Source: Pseudenterobacter timonensis (GTDB taxonomy: Bacteria; Pseudomonadota; Gammaproteobacteria; Enterobacterales; Enterobacteriaceae). Taken from it: 64,000 nucleotides of DNA. Shown here piece by piece: positions 12,030-24,166 of the stretch. The DNA is taken from positions 62,001-126,000 of the forward strand of contig NZ_FCOP01000007.1 of the NCBI RefSeq assembly GCF_900021175.1, read 5' to 3'. How positions within the stretch are numbered: position 1 is the first letter of the stretch; the number at the start of each line of letters is the position of its first letter. Below the pieces are notes generated by a model, which did not search any database, was not told the origin of the DNA, and saw only the letters and a program-made list of their open reading frames with translations. The position numbers and the translations under genes are program-made.

Positions 12030-13159
12030 ACCGCCCTCTTTTACTCTGCGCCGTCGGGCTGCTGGCCGTTCCGGCGGCCCGGGCGAATTTGCCGGGCCGC
12101 GAGCAGATAGACGCATGGCTGCAAAAAATGGGTGACAGCGAAAGCTTCGATGCCGCAAAAGGGGTTAACTGGGGCGTGATGCCTGGGCCGTTCTACACCC
12201 CGGAACTGGGGGTGGGTATCGGAACGGCAGTAGTGGGGATGTATCGCCCCGATCCCGATGACAAGGTCAGCCAGAACTCAACGTTGTCTCTCAGCGGTTA
12301 TGTAAGCTCCACCGGCGCGTTTGGCCTGACCATGCAGAATTACGCCTTTTACGCGCAGGATCGCTGGCGTTTCTTTCTCGATGGCGCCATTAGCCATACG
12401 CCGACCTGGTACTGGGGAAAGGGATTCACCGCTGGCGATAAAGAGAGCGCCAAAGAGGAGTACACCGCCCAGGTGTTGGATCTTCGTCCGACCATCTACC
12501 GACGGCTTGCCCCCCATGTCTATCTGGGGGTTGGCTGGACGCTGGATCTACAGCACGCCGCGCAAATGGACGTCAACGATCCGCGCAAAATTGAAGATAC
12601 GGCGCAGGGGCCGTCGTCGGTCAGCAACGGCGGCAGCGTGGAGTTTAGCTGGGACGATCGCGATTTTATGCCCAATCCGCGCAAGGGTCAGTATGCCCGG
12701 CTCCGTTATACCCATTTTTCACCGGATGTCGGAAGCGATACGCAGTTTGATGAGTATCAGCTACATTACAGCCGCTACCATTCGGTTGATGAGAATACTG
12801 TGCTGGCCTGGGAAACTGACGGCGCGTTCACCCAGGGAGAGGTGCCGTGGAACATGTTGCCGCTGCTGGGCAGTAACCATCGGATGCGCGGCTATTACGA
12901 AGGACGCTACCGCGATAAGAACGCGGTCAGCGGCCAGCTGGAGTACCGGCGCAAGCTAAGCTGGCGGCATGGCGTGGTGGGCTGGATAGGCGCCGGTACG
13001 ATGGGACCGTCGTTCTCATCGCTGGATAATGGACGCTGGTTGCCCTCCGCGGGGGTGGGCTACCGCTTTGAATTTAAGCCCCGTATGAATGTGCGGCTGG
13101 ATTACGGTATCGGCAAAGGCAGCAGTGGTTTCTATTTTCAGGCAGGAGAAGCATTTTGA
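12026..13159 (+). CDS. Omp85-like outer-membrane barrel without POTRA domains
   Basis: 377 residues. The likely start is TTG at 12026, overlapping the upstream stop as TTGA; it gives a signal peptide (MNRPLLLCAVGLLAVPAARA). The mature protein resembles the barrel half of BamA/TamA or D15 surface antigens: GIGTAVVGMYRP, FSWDDRDFMPNPRKGQYARLRY (strand pair of the family), LLGSNHRMRGYYEGRYRDKNA (compatible with the conserved R-G-Y/F element of loop 6) and a C-terminal Phe. No POTRA region is present. Short POTRA-less family members exist but their roles are mostly unknown. Translation is probably coupled to the upstream gene. Confidence 0.7.
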   Translation: MNRPLLLCAVGLLAVPAARANLPGREQIDAWLQKMGDSESFDAAKGVNWGVMPGPFYTPELGVGIGTAVVGMYRPDPDDKVSQNSTLSLSGYVSSTGAFGLTMQNYAFYAQDRWRFFLDGAISHTPTWYWGKGFTAGDKESAKEEYTAQVLDLRPTIYRRLAPHVYLGVGWTLDLQHAAQMDVNDPRKIEDTAQGPSSVSNGGSVEFSWDDRDFMPNPRKGQYARLRYTHFSPDVGSDTQFDEYQLHYSRYHSVDENTVLAWETDGAFTQGEVPWNMLPLLGSNHRMRGYYEGRYRDKNAVSGQLEYRRKLSWRHGVVGWIGAGTMGPSFSSLDNGRWLPSAGVGYRFEFKPRMNVRLDYGIGKGSSGFYFQAGEAF

Positions 13160-14298
13160 AAGGAATAAGCCGGGTTTTATCTCTGTTGATGCTGGCATGG
13201 GGCACCCTCGCACCAGTCTGTGCGGCGTTGCCGCTTAATCTGAATTTATCGACGAGCGCGCCGCCCGCCGCCAGCGAAGCCTGGCCGGTCATGTCGCCGC
13301 AGCCTCAGCCCAACGGGCTCCGTCCGTGCTGCGCGTTTGGCTACGACCTGCACGCTGAGCTGCTGGGTATGCCGGTGCCGTTTTATCAGCTGAATAATAC
13401 CGTGACGGTGGACGAGCTGGGCCAGCATCAGTACAACGACCATCTGCTGACCGGGCTGGCGAATCTGGCAGGGCTGGGCCGCGAGAACAACGGTATTCTC
13501 TATACCTCGCGAGGCGGATTTATCGATACCGCGCATGTCCGCGATACCGCCGACATTACGGTCTACGTGTTCAGCCAGCTCCTGCCAAAGCTGGGACAGG
13601 CTTTTACGCTTAGTCTGGGGGATGAGCTGGCGGAACGCCGCCTGGTCTTTACTGCCTTTACGCCGCCAGACGATGCTGCCGAACGTTATTCTCTGGCCGC
13701 CTGGCTGGCGGCGCATGTGGCCTATCAGGTGGCGGAATGGCATGAGATTGCGCAGTGGTACGGTTTTGAGTCGGTGCCTGGCTTTTCAGAAGGGGTGTCG
13801 GCGTTTTCGCCGGAAGATCTCTACTCCAATCTGCTGGGGGCGCGGCTGGCGGCGTCGTTAATCCTTAACGGACAGACGGCTTCCCCGGGCATGTACAATA
13901 TGGCGATGGGCACCGCCCTGCGACAGGCGCTGACCAACCTGGGGGCGCAACCGGCGGAGATCACCCGTTTTCAGTTTGATATGCTGAATGGCCGCTGGTG
14001 GAGCAGCCAGCGCAGGGTGCCGGAAAAGTATCTGGTGCTCTACCGTAACTTCCGGATGGGCGACAGCCGCCTGCCCACGCCGGTTCCCGGCGAACAAACG
14101 GTGCCCGTCCATCTTAGCCTGCCGCATCGCTGGAAAGGCTTTGATCTGAACGCGCTTGGCGAAATGCAGCTCTGGCCCGGCGATAATATGGCGCAACTGC
14201 CGCCGCCTTCCCCTTATTATACCCCGAAGGATTTCCCCTCCCTGGCTGAGCGGGCCAGGGAGCAGGATGCGCAAAGAAACGCCTCGCGGGATCATTAA
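13156..14298 (+). CDS. DUF4056 family exported protein
   Basis: 380 residues, again starting at a TTG inside the preceding stop (TTGA overlap), with a good ribosome site (GGCAGGAGAA) upstream. A signal peptide spans about 1-24 (ending APVCA). The GLRPCCAFGYDL stretch with paired cysteines and the region AAHVAYQVAEWHEIAQWYGF, followed by GFSEGVSAFSPEDLYSN, are family features as I remember DUF4056. The His/Glu spacing (HxxxxxxxEWHE) could suit a metal-dependent hydrolase, but this is inference only. Its coupling to two outer-membrane barrels points to an envelope function in the periplasm. Confidence 0.65.
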   Translation: MKGISRVLSLLMLAWGTLAPVCAALPLNLNLSTSAPPAASEAWPVMSPQPQPNGLRPCCAFGYDLHAELLGMPVPFYQLNNTVTVDELGQHQYNDHLLTGLANLAGLGRENNGILYTSRGGFIDTAHVRDTADITVYVFSQLLPKLGQAFTLSLGDELAERRLVFTAFTPPDDAAERYSLAAWLAAHVAYQVAEWHEIAQWYGFESVPGFSEGVSAFSPEDLYSNLLGARLAASLILNGQTASPGMYNMAMGTALRQALTNLGAQPAEITRFQFDMLNGRWWSSQRRVPEKYLVLYRNFRMGDSRLPTPVPGEQTVPVHLSLPHRWKGFDLNALGEMQLWPGDNMAQLPPPSPYYTPKDFPSLAERAREQDAQRNASRDH

Positions 14299-14357
14299 CC
14301 CCGGCCCTTTACGGGGCGGGACATGAAACGAGTAGGCTAATTCCTTTCGATGTTTTA

Positions 14358-14384
14358 CCCTGATGCGATAACTGCGCATCAGGG
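14358..14384 (+). promoter_or_regulatory. Perfect inverted repeat just upstream of yidR
   Basis: CCCTGATGCG and CGCATCAGGG form a 10-bp stem with a 7-base loop, ending seven bases before the yidR ATG at 14392. It may act as an operator, as a leader hairpin over the ribosome site, or as the end of the upstream operon transcript. No T-run of note follows. Confidence 0.5.
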
Positions 14385-14391
14385 TTCTCTT

Positions 14392-15618
14392 ATGAAACAA
14401 ATCACCTTCGCTCCCCGCAACCATCAGCTTACTAACATCAATACCTGGACGGCGGACAGCCGCTGGCTGGTGTTTGACGTGCGACCATCAGGCGCCTCTT
14501 TTACCGGCGAAACGATCGAGCGGGTTAATGTCGAAACGGGTGAGGTGGAGGTGATTTACCGGGCCACCCGGGGCGCGTGCGTGGGCGTAGTGACCGTTCA
14601 TCCCACGTCGGAGAGCTATCTCTTTATTCACGGTCCGGAAAACCCGGACGCGGACTGGCGCTATGACTTTCACCATCGCCGCGGCGTAGTGGCGCATAAG
14701 GGTGAAATCAGCAACCTGGACGCAATGGATATCACCGCGCCCTATACTCCAGGCGCGCTGCGCGGCGGTAGCCACGTGCATGTCTACAGTCCCAACGGGA
14801 AGCGGGTGAGTTTTACCTATAACGACCATGTGCTGCATGAGCGCGATCCAAAGCTCGATTTACGCAACGTAGGGGTTGCCGTGCCCTGCGGGCCGGTGCG
14901 GGTGCCGGGTAACCATCCGCGTGAATATGACGGCACATTCTGGAGCGTGCTGGTAAGCCGCACCACGCCGCATCCTGCGCCGGGCAGCGATGAGATCAAT
15001 CGCGCCTATGAAGAGGGGTGGGTCGGTAACGATCGGCTGGCTTTTATTGGCGATACCCTCTCCGCAGGCGGCGAAAAGGTGCCGGAGCTGTTTATCGTTG
15101 ATTTGCCGAAAGGGGAGGCGGACTGGAAGCGCGCGGGGGATGCGCCGCTGCAGGGCACGCCGGAGACGATGCCCGCGCCGCCTGCGGGCGTGGCGCAGCG
15201 TCGCTTGACGTTCACCCACCATCGCCGCTACCCCGGGCTCGTCAACGTGCCGCGCCACTGGGTACGCAGCAATCCGCAGGCGACGGAGATCGCTTTTCTG
15301 ATGCGCGACGATAGCGGCATTGTGCAGCTTTGGCTTATCGCGCCGGAAGGGGGCGAGCCTCGCCAGCTTACCCATAACCACAGCGATATCACCTCAGCCT
15401 TTAACTGGCATCCGTCGGGACGGGCGCTCGGCTTTGTGCTGGAAAACCGCATCGCCTGCTGCGACGCCCGCACCGGCGACGTGACCTTTTTGACTACCGA
15501 TCACGGCAATCCGCCGTCCGGCGACGCGGTGGTCTTTTCGCCCGATGGCCGACAGGTGGCGTGGATGGAAGAGACGGGCGGTTTCCGGCAGATTTGGACG
15601 GCACAAACCGGGTGGTAG
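14392..15618 (+). CDS. yidR: YidR, beta-propeller (WD40-like/TolB-like) protein
   Basis: 408 residues from ATG 14392 (MKQITFAPRNHQLTNINTW), chosen because it matches E. coli YidR; an in-frame ATG 42 bases upstream lies within the hairpin region. Repeated blade motifs include WLVFDVRPSG, VSFTYNDHV, IAFLMRDDSGIVQLWLI and QVAWMEETGG. It resembles oligogalacturonate-lyase-type or TolB-like propellers, but no catalytic activity is established. No signal peptide, so cytosolic. It converges with yidQ with no gap. Confidence 0.93.
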   Translation: MKQITFAPRNHQLTNINTWTADSRWLVFDVRPSGASFTGETIERVNVETGEVEVIYRATRGACVGVVTVHPTSESYLFIHGPENPDADWRYDFHHRRGVVAHKGEISNLDAMDITAPYTPGALRGGSHVHVYSPNGKRVSFTYNDHVLHERDPKLDLRNVGVAVPCGPVRVPGNHPREYDGTFWSVLVSRTTPHPAPGSDEINRAYEEGWVGNDRLAFIGDTLSAGGEKVPELFIVDLPKGEADWKRAGDAPLQGTPETMPAPPAGVAQRRLTFTHHRRYPGLVNVPRHWVRSNPQATEIAFLMRDDSGIVQLWLIAPEGGEPRQLTHNHSDITSAFNWHPSGRALGFVLENRIACCDARTGDVTFLTTDHGNPPSGDAVVFSPDGRQVAWMEETGGFRQIWTAQTGW

Positions 15619-15948
15619 TTACTCCCCAGGCATCTGAGCGGGCGGGATGACCGAGTTGGTCGCCAGGTTTTGCTGCTCGCTCTTTTCCACGCGCGAACGC
15701 ACCGATTTATCGGTACGGAAGAAATCCCACGGCAACAGCAGCGTGTCCGCCACCGCCGTAAACGGCATATCAAGGATCACCAGCGATTTGGTGCCCCAGT
15801 TCGTCTCGCTATCGCCCAGCATCGCCGCACTGGCGCGCGTCCCCGGGTAGGTTCCTTCCTTACCCCCGGTGTGGGACATGACGCTTGAGCACCCGCAAAG
15901 CAGTAGTGTGCTGAACAGCGTCAGCGTAACCAGAATATTTTTCATCAT
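15619..15948 (-). CDS. yidQ: YidQ lipoprotein (DUF1375)
   Basis: 109 residues. Signal peptide with lipobox LLLCGC (lipidated Cys near 19), followed by SSVMSHTGGKEGTYPGTRAS, the conserved DUF1375 opening. VILDMPFTAVADTLLLPWDFFR is the second family motif. It is a small envelope lipoprotein of unknown role. Two adjacent ATG codons (15948, 15945) could serve as start. It lies head-to-head with ibpA across a 311-bp region and abuts yidR at the stop codons. Confidence 0.92.
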   Translation of the reverse strand: MMKNILVTLTLFSTLLLCGCSSVMSHTGGKEGTYPGTRASAAMLGDSETNWGTKSLVILDMPFTAVADTLLLPWDFFRTDKSVRSRVEKSEQQNLATNSVIPPAQMPGE

Positions 15949-16125
15949 CCGTTTGTCATCGTTAATGGGGCTCGCCTACTTACCTCTACGGTTATAGCGA
16001 GCCCCATCTGAAATGAATAGCTGAAAAGCGCCGCTCTGTGGCGGCCCTCGCAATTTAACCTTTTGTGCTCACGTCCCAGTCTATGCAAGCCTGGGGAAAG
16101 TGCAAAAAAAAGTTGCGTTAAGTTG

Positions 16126-16154
16126 CTTGAAAAGATCGAATCCAGACCCATTTT
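16126..16154 (+). promoter_or_regulatory. Sigma-32 heat-shock promoter of ibpAB
   Basis: CTTGAAA (16126-16132) and CCCATTTT (16147-16154) with a 14-base spacer fit the sigma-32 consensus and closely resemble the E. coli ibpA promoter as I remember it. The rest of 15949-16125 holds the short yidQ upstream region and no gene. Confidence 0.85.
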
Positions 16155-16159
16155 CACAG

Positions 16160-16259
16160 TGTGGCCCAATAACGAACACGCCTGCGGGGTGTTTCGGGCG
16201 CCATAGCCTGTCCATTGTGGAAGGCGCAATGACTCTCGCTGATTTCAGGAGCTTTAACT
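16160..16259 (+). promoter_or_regulatory. ibpA leader, likely ROSE-type RNA thermometer
   Basis: The leader of about 100 nt before ATG 16260 keeps the blocks CCTGTCCATTGTGGAAGG and CTCGCTGATTTCAGGAGC known from the E. coli ibpA thermometer. The pairing between GCTGATTTC and the AGGAGC ribosome site would hide translation initiation at low temperature. Confidence 0.75.
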
Positions 16260-16670
16260 ATGCGTAATTTCGATCTCTCTCCGCTTTATCGTTCAGCCAT
16301 CGGTTTTGATCGTCTGTTTAACTTGTTAGAAAACAATCAAAATCAGGGGAACGGCTATCCTCCGTACAACGTTGAATTAGTCGACGAAAACCACTACCGC
16401 ATCGCCATTGCCGTTGCCGGTTTTGCAGAAAGCGAACTGGATATCACCGCACAGGACAACCTGCTGGTGGTTAAAGGGGCGCACGCGGCTGAACAGAAAG
16501 AACGTACCTATCTCTACCAGGGCATTGCCGAGCGCAACTTCGAACGTAAGTTCCAGTTAGCCGAAAACATTCATGTTAAAGGGGCAAACCTGGTGAACGG
16601 CCTGTTGTTTATCGATCTGGAACGCGTAATTCCGGAAGAGAAAAAACCGCGCCGTATCGAAATTAATTAA
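16260..16670 (+). CDS. ibpA: IbpA small heat-shock chaperone
   Basis: 136 residues (E. coli 137). An alpha-crystallin domain (about 35-122) includes [20 protein letters not shown] and ends before the conserved [13 protein letters not shown] tail. IbpA binds aggregating proteins and feeds them to DnaK/ClpB; it also acts on its own leader in E. coli. Controlled by the sigma-32 promoter and leader thermometer upstream. Confidence 0.97.
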   Translation: MRNFDLSPLYRSAIGFDRLFNLLENNQNQGNGYPPYNVELVDENHYRIAIAVAGFAESELDITAQDNLLVVKGAHAAEQKERTYLYQGIAERNFERKFQLAENIHVKGANLVNGLLFIDLERVIPEEKKPRRIEIN

Positions 16671-16739
16671 TGATCCGGGCGGCTTGCGCTGCCCTCTGAA
16701 TTGCTTGCCGAAACGGGAGCAGATGCGAATCCATGCGGA

Positions 16740-16798
16740 TTTGCAGGTAAACACTCGCGCAAAAAGCGCGGAACTCGCTTCTCAGAAGGAGACATACC
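16740..16798 (+). promoter_or_regulatory. ibpB leader hairpins (possible thermometer)
   Basis: Between ibpA and ibpB a CGCGC-AAAAA-GCGCG hairpin is followed by CTTCT-C-AGAAG at 16778-16788, whose right arm overlaps the AAGGAG ribosome site. This would restrict ibpB translation at low temperature, as described in E. coli. Confidence 0.55.
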
Positions 16799-17227
16799 AT
16801 GCGTAACTACGATTTATCCCCCCTGCTGCGTCAGTGGATCGGTTTTGACAAACTGGCTAACGCGCTGCAAAGCACCGCAGAGCAGCAGAGCTTCCCCCCG
16901 TACAACATCGAAAAAAGCGATGACAACCACTATCGCATCACCCTGGCACTGGCGGGCTTCCGTCAGGAGGATCTTGATATCCAGCTTGAGGGTACGCGTC
17001 TGACGGTAAAAGGCACCCCGGAAAAACCGGCCGCCGAAACCCACTGGCTGCACCAGGGGCTGGTCATGCAGCCGTTCAGCCTGAGCTTTACGCTGGCTGA
17101 CCATATGGAGGTCTCCGGCGCGACCTTTACCAACGGGCTGCTGCATATTGATTTGACCCGCAACCTGCCGGAACCTGTCGCTCCGCAGCGTATCGCCATC
17201 AGCGAACGCCCGGCGCTGAACAGCTAA
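16799..17227 (+). CDS. ibpB: IbpB small heat-shock chaperone
   Basis: 142 residues, E. coli length. Same fold as Ibp[21 protein letters not shown] opens the alpha-crystallin domain, [10 protein letters not shown] closes it, followed by the [12 protein letters not shown] tail. It co-assembles with IbpA on aggregates and speeds release. Transcribed with ibpA; a strong terminator follows. Confidence 0.97.
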   Translation: MRNYDLSPLLRQWIGFDKLANALQSTAEQQSFPPYNIEKSDDNHYRITLALAGFRQEDLDIQLEGTRLTVKGTPEKPAAETHWLHQGLVMQPFSLSFTLADHMEVSGATFTNGLLHIDLTRNLPEPVAPQRIAISERPALNS

Positions 17228-17265
17228 TCTTCCGACATCGCCCTCCGCTCAGGAGGAAAAGCGCT

Positions 17266-17293
17266 AAGCCCCGCATTTTTGCGGGGCTTTTTT
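17266..17293 (+). terminator. ibpAB intrinsic terminator
   Basis: AAGCCCCGC, a 6-base loop and GCGGGGCTT, followed by T residues to 17293: a textbook rho-independent terminator. Confidence 0.9.
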
Positions 17294-17371
17294 GTGCGCC
17301 ATCGCCCATACAGCGTGGTCAGGCTCTGAGAAAATCCCTATATTAAAAAGGGTTTTTCACAGGAAGTGATC

Positions 17372-19033
17372 ATGAGTGATATCGCGTTAACCGTCAGCGT
17401 TTTAGCTATGGTAGCGGTGATCGGGTTATGGATTGGCAACGTCAAAATCCGCGGCGTCGGGTTTGGCATTGGTGGCGTGCTGTTTGGCGGCATCATCGTC
17501 GGCCATTTTGTCGACCAGCTTGGCATAACCCTCAGCGCTGACATGCTGCACTTTATTCAGGAATTTGGCCTGATTCTCTTTGTCTACACCATCGGTATTC
17601 AGGTGGGGCCGGGCTTTTTCGCCTCTTTGCGCGTCTCCGGCCTGCGGCTGAATCTCTTTGCGCTGGGGATTGTGGTGATGGGTGGGCTGGTCACCGCTAT
17701 CGTACATAAACTCTTCTCCGTTCCGCTGCCGGTGGTGCTGGGGATTTTTTCCGGCGCCGTCACCAATACCCCCGCGCTGGGGGCCGGGCAGCAAATCCTG
17801 CGCGATCTGGGTATCTCCTCCGGCATTGTCGACCAGATGGGGATGAGCTACGCGATGGCCTACCCCTTCGGGATCTGCGGCATATTGCTGACGATGTGGC
17901 TGGTGCGCGTGCTCTTTCGCGTGAACGTCGAAGAGGAGGCGCAAAAGCATGAATCGACGCTGACCAATGGTCATCAGCTGATTAAAACCATCAATATTCG
18001 CGTTGAAAACCCCAATCTGAACAACCTGATGATCCAGGATGTTCCGATACTCAACAGCGCGAAAATTATTTGCTCCCGCCTCAAAAGGGAGGAGACGCTG
18101 ATGGTGCCGTCCCCGGCGACGGTGATCCAGACCGGCGATCTCCTGCATCTGGTCGGGCAGCCGGAGGATTTGCATAACGCGCAGCTGGTCATCGGCCAGG
18201 AGGTGGATGTCTCCCTCTCCACCCGCGGCACCGACCTGCGCGTGGAGCGCGTGGTGGTAACCAACGAAAAGGTGTTGGGCAAAAAGCTCCGCGAGCTGCG
18301 CGCCAAAGAGCAGTATGACGTGGTGATCTCCCGCCTTAACCGCGCAGGGGTTGAACTGGTCGCCAGCCCCAGCGCCAGCCTGCAGTTTGGCGATATCCTC
18401 AATCTTGTTGGACGACCATCCTCCATCGACGCGGTCGCCAATATCGTGGGCAACGCGCAGCAAAAGCTCCAGCAGGTGCAGATGCTGCCGGTCTTTATCG
18501 GTGTTGGCCTGGGGGTGCTGCTTGGCTCCCTTCCGCTCTACGTACCGGGCTTCCCGGCGGCGCTGAAGCTTGGGCTGGCGGGCGGACCGCTGATTATGGC
18601 GCTGATCCTGGGGCGTATCGGCTCTGTCGGCAAGCTCTACTGGTTTATGCCGCCAAGCGCCAACCTGGCGCTGCGGGAGCTGGGCATCGTGCTGTTTCTG
18701 GCGGTGGTGGGGCTGAAGTCGGGTGGCGATTTTATCGATACTCTGACCCAGGGCGACGGCATGAGCTGGATTGGCTACGGGATATTAATCACCGGGATGC
18801 CGCTGCTGACCGTCGGCATTCTGGCGCGCATGCTGGCGAAGATGAACTATCTCACCCTCTGCGGCATGCTGGCGGGGTCGATGACCGACCCTCCGGCGCT
18901 GGCCTTTGCCAACAATCTGCATAGCACCAGCGGTGCGGCGGCGCTCTCCTATGCCACCGTCTACCCGCTGGTGATGTTCCTGCGCATCATCACCCCGCAG
19001 CTGCTGGCGGTGCTGTTTTGGGGGATAGGTTAG
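17372..19033 (+). CDS. yidE: YidE, AspT/YidE/YbjL-type membrane transporter
   Basis: 553 residues from ATG 17372, preceded by AGGAAG; a GTG six bases earlier is less likely. Two blocks of membrane helices (about 4-185 and 375-550) flank two soluble RCK_C/TrkA_C domains (about 200-365) with [10 protein letters not shown] and [24 protein letters not shown]. The [13 protein letters not shown] and [13 protein letters not shown] re-entrant motifs are typical of the aspartate:alanine exchanger superfamily. Substrate unknown. It converges with yidP at its stop. Confidence 0.94.
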   Translation: MSDIALTVSVLAMVAVIGLWIGNVKIRGVGFGIGGVLFGGIIVGHFVDQLGITLSADMLHFIQEFGLILFVYTIGIQVGPGFFASLRVSGLRLNLFALGIVVMGGLVTAIVHKLFSVPLPVVLGIFSGAVTNTPALGAGQQILRDLGISSGIVDQMGMSYAMAYPFGICGILLTMWLVRVLFRVNVEEEAQKHESTLTNGHQLIKTINIRVENPNLNNLMIQDVPILNSAKIICSRLKREETLMVPSPATVIQTGDLLHLVGQPEDLHNAQLVIGQEVDVSLSTRGTDLRVERVVVTNEKVLGKKLRELRAKEQYDVVISRLNRAGVELVASPSASLQFGDILNLVGRPSSIDAVANIVGNAQQKLQQVQMLPVFIGVGLGVLLGSLPLYVPGFPAALKLGLAGGPLIMALILGRIGSVGKLYWFMPPSANLALRELGIVLFLAVVGLKSGGDFIDTLTQGDGMSWIGYGILITGMPLLTVGILARMLAKMNYLTLCGMLAGSMTDPPALAFANNLHSTSGAAALSYATVYPLVMFLRIITPQLLAVLFWGIG

Positions 19034-19747
19034 TCACTTCTCAGGCTGGATGCGTCGCAGATGATAGTCCACCTGGTAATCGCCGGTATTACGGAACATC
19101 ACGGAATAATTTAGAAATTCGCCGCTGTCGCTGTAGGAAAGGGAGGTGATCCGCAGCAGCGGCGTCTGTTCCGGAATGTTCAGGTAGCCCGCCAGCTGTT
19201 TGTCCGCCAGTACCGGCGTCAGGCTTTCGTAGTTACCGCTGATGGTTATCCCGCACTCCTTTTCAATGTAATCAAACTTTGACCCTTCCAGATGCGCGAG
19301 CGAAAGATTACGGAACAGTTTTACGGGCATAAAGCTGTCCTCCAGCATCAGCGGCTTTCCTTCCACATAGCGTAGCCGGCGAGAAAAATAGATCCGCTCA
19401 TTCGCCTGGATGCGCAGCTGACTGGCAATGGCGGGCGGAGCAGGCATCATCTCGAACTGCAGCACTTTACTCTGCACCTCTTTGCCCAGCTGGCGCAGCA
19501 CCTCTACCAGCCCGGTGAGGTTGGTTGTCTCGTGATGGACATCCTTGCGTGACACAAACGTCCCGCTACCGTGTCGACGCTCCACCAGTCCCCAGCCGAC
19601 CAGCAGATCCAGCGCCTTACGAATCGTCATCCGCGCCACGCCAAACTGCTGCGCCAGCGCTTTTTCGCCGGGAAGCGGACTGCCGATATGGTAATCCGAG
19701 GAATTGAGCCGCAGCCGTAACCTGTCGGCGATAGATTTGTAGATCAC
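19034..19747 (-). CDS. yidP: YidP, GntR-family (HutC/UTRA) regulator
   Basis: 237 residues (E. coli 238). An N-terminal winged helix (1-72: LPGEKALAQQFGVARMTIRKALDLL, RRHGSGTFV) is followed by a UTRA ligand domain (about 95-232: IYFSRRLRYVEGKPLMLEDSFMP). It is divergent from the alpha-glucoside PTS gene and most likely controls it through a sugar phosphate. Confidence 0.93.
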   Translation of the reverse strand: MIYKSIADRLRLRLNSSDYHIGSPLPGEKALAQQFGVARMTIRKALDLLVGWGLVERRHGSGTFVSRKDVHHETTNLTGLVEVLRQLGKEVQSKVLQFEMMPAPPAIASQLRIQANERIYFSRRLRYVEGKPLMLEDSFMPVKLFRNLSLAHLEGSKFDYIEKECGITISGNYESLTPVLADKQLAGYLNIPEQTPLLRITSLSYSDSGEFLNYSVMFRNTGDYQVDYHLRRIQPEK

Positions 19748-19749
19748 CT

Positions 19750-19821
19750 GTAGACCTCTCTGCGCCTGTCAGGGCGAGCGTTGCGCTTCACTTGTCCATC
19801 TTTAGCGCTAAAAGTAGACCT
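19750..19821. promoter_or_regulatory. Candidate YidP operator region
   Basis: In the divergent gap between yidP and the PTS gene, GTAGACCT occurs twice in direct orientation (19750-19757 and 19814-19821) and the perfect palindrome TTTAGCGCTAAA lies at 19801-19812. Assignment to YidP is inference. Confidence 0.4.
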
Positions 19822-19968
19822 GATCGACCAAATTTAAACCATGAATACGATCACGAATCGCAGCGGCGCGCCATGTCCGCCGATCCGTAAATTCTTATGC
19901 TCACTTCAGGCCAGTACAAAACCATAAAGGCCTCTACTCCCTACAGGTTGTTTCATGAGGATTTAAAT

Positions 19969-22910
<2,942 letters not shown>

Positions 22911-22917
22911 TCTCTCC

Positions 22918-22941
22918 GACCGGCATCTCGCGATGCCGGTC
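22918..22941 (+). terminator. Hairpin after the alpha-glucoside operon
   Basis: GACCGGCATC and GATGCCGGTC form a 10-bp stem eight bases after the stop, followed by a pyrimidine-rich stretch. Likely terminator with a weak U tract. Confidence 0.6.
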
Positions 22942-23002
22942 TCCTTGTCCTTGTCGATTTACGCTATGCTGAAGCCTGCCTGCAGCACGACAAGGAATCT
23001 TC

Positions 23003-23347
23003 ATGAAACTTTCCCGCCTCGGCGAAGCGCCGGACTATCGCTTTTCGCTGGCTAACGAACGTACTTTTCTGGCCTGGGTACGTACCGCCCTCGGCTTTCT
23101 GGCGGCAGGCGTCGGGCTTGACCAGCTCGCGCCTGATTTCGCCACGCCGCTTATCCGCGAAGCGCTGGCTCTGCTGCTCTGCCTGTTCTCCGGCATCCTG
23201 GCTATCTACGGCTATCTGCGCTGGCTGCGTAATGAACAAGCGATGCGTCTGAAGCAGGATCTCCCCTATACGCGCGGGCTGCTGATTATCAGCGTTATTC
23301 TGCTGGCGGTGGCGCTGATGGTGATGGCGCTGGTGTTTTATGGCTGA
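23003..23347 (+). CDS. yidH: YidH, DUF202 inner-membrane protein
   Basis: 114 residues (E. coli 115). DUF202 opening FSLANERTFLAWVRTALGFLAAG then three membrane helices (about 25-45, 52-70, 90-112). Function unknown. First of the yidHGF set; its stop overlaps the yidG start by eight bases. Confidence 0.93.
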   Translation: MKLSRLGEAPDYRFSLANERTFLAWVRTALGFLAAGVGLDQLAPDFATPLIREALALLLCLFSGILAIYGYLRWLRNEQAMRLKQDLPYTRGLLIISVILLAVALMVMALVFYG

Positions 23348-23693
23348 GCAGCGTAAGGCGCGGCGGGAAGCGGATCCCGGCCTTCAGCCGGAGCGCACCT
23401 CCCTGGCCTGGCTGCGTACCCTGCTGGGCTATGGCGCGCTGCTCGCGCTGGCGATAAAAAACAACTGGCAGCAGAACGGCCTGCCGTTCTGGATTGCGAT
23501 AAGTGTGCTGGCGCTGGCGGCACTGATCCTCTGGCGTTATACCCGCAGCCGCAACGTGATGAACGTCAGGGAGGATCTTTTTCTGCAGCCCGGCGCGGTG
23601 CGTGACAAATTCTTGATCGCCCTCGCAGTACTTTCCCTCGCATTACTGTTTGCTGTAACACATCTATACAAAATATTAACGTTCGCAGGGTAA
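23340..23693 (+). CDS. yidG: YidG, DUF202 inner-membrane protein
   Basis: 117 residues. PERTSLAWLRTLLGYGALLALA is the DUF202 motif, followed by two further helices (about 50-65 and 95-113). A diverged paralogue of YidH, overlapping it, so the two may form a hetero-oligomer. Function unknown. Confidence 0.93.
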   Translation: MAEQRKARREADPGLQPERTSLAWLRTLLGYGALLALAIKNNWQQNGLPFWIAISVLALAALILWRYTRSRNVMNVREDLFLQPGAVRDKFLIALAVLSLALLFAVTHLYKILTFAG

Positions 23694-23695
23694 GT

Positions 23696-24166
23696 ATGAC
23701 AGGATGTCAGGTTGTAGCAGCAAACGTTATGGTCGATAACCATGTTGCGTTTGAACCGGAAGCGATCTATTGCCAGCTGCGGGGGCAGGGACAGGCCCGT
23801 ATCCATTTTATCCCCCTGAGTACAGGTAAGAATGCCGTAACCCCGTCACGCTGGGCCGCTTTTCTGATTGGCGTGTTCGACCTGTGGTGCCAGGAGGATA
23901 TCGGACTTATCTCCATCCAGCTCTTTGATGAGACGCTGCAAACCTGGTGTGATCCGGGCTGCTGCGCGGATAGCTCCCGGCCACGATGCCGGCTCTGTCC
24001 CGGCTACCGCACCTGCCTGTCGGAGAACGAGGCGCTCTGCGAAGGCTATCTTGCCTTTTATCGCTACAGTGCCCCCTTTTTTAAGGTGATGCGCGATTTA
24101 ACCCGCCAGCAGCGTTCGCCAGCGGAGCTGATGGACCTGCTGCGTCAGAGCGGGCTCAGCCGGTGA
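23696..24166 (+). CDS. yidF: YidF, cysteine-rich protein
   Basis: 156 residues (E. coli 165). A cysteine cluster lies at about 80-103 ([19 protein letters not shown]), which could bind metal or an Fe-S cluster. Annotated in E. coli as a possible regulator; I see no helix-turn-helix. It follows yidG by two bases. Its end overlaps the convergent dsdA by 22 bases. Confidence 0.85.
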   Translation: MTGCQVVAANVMVDNHVAFEPEAIYCQLRGQGQARIHFIPLSTGKNAVTPSRWAAFLIGVFDLWCQEDIGLISIQLFDETLQTWCDPGCCADSSRPRCRLCPGYRTCLSENEALCEGYLAFYRYSAPFFKVMRDLTRQQRSPAELMDLLRQSGLSR

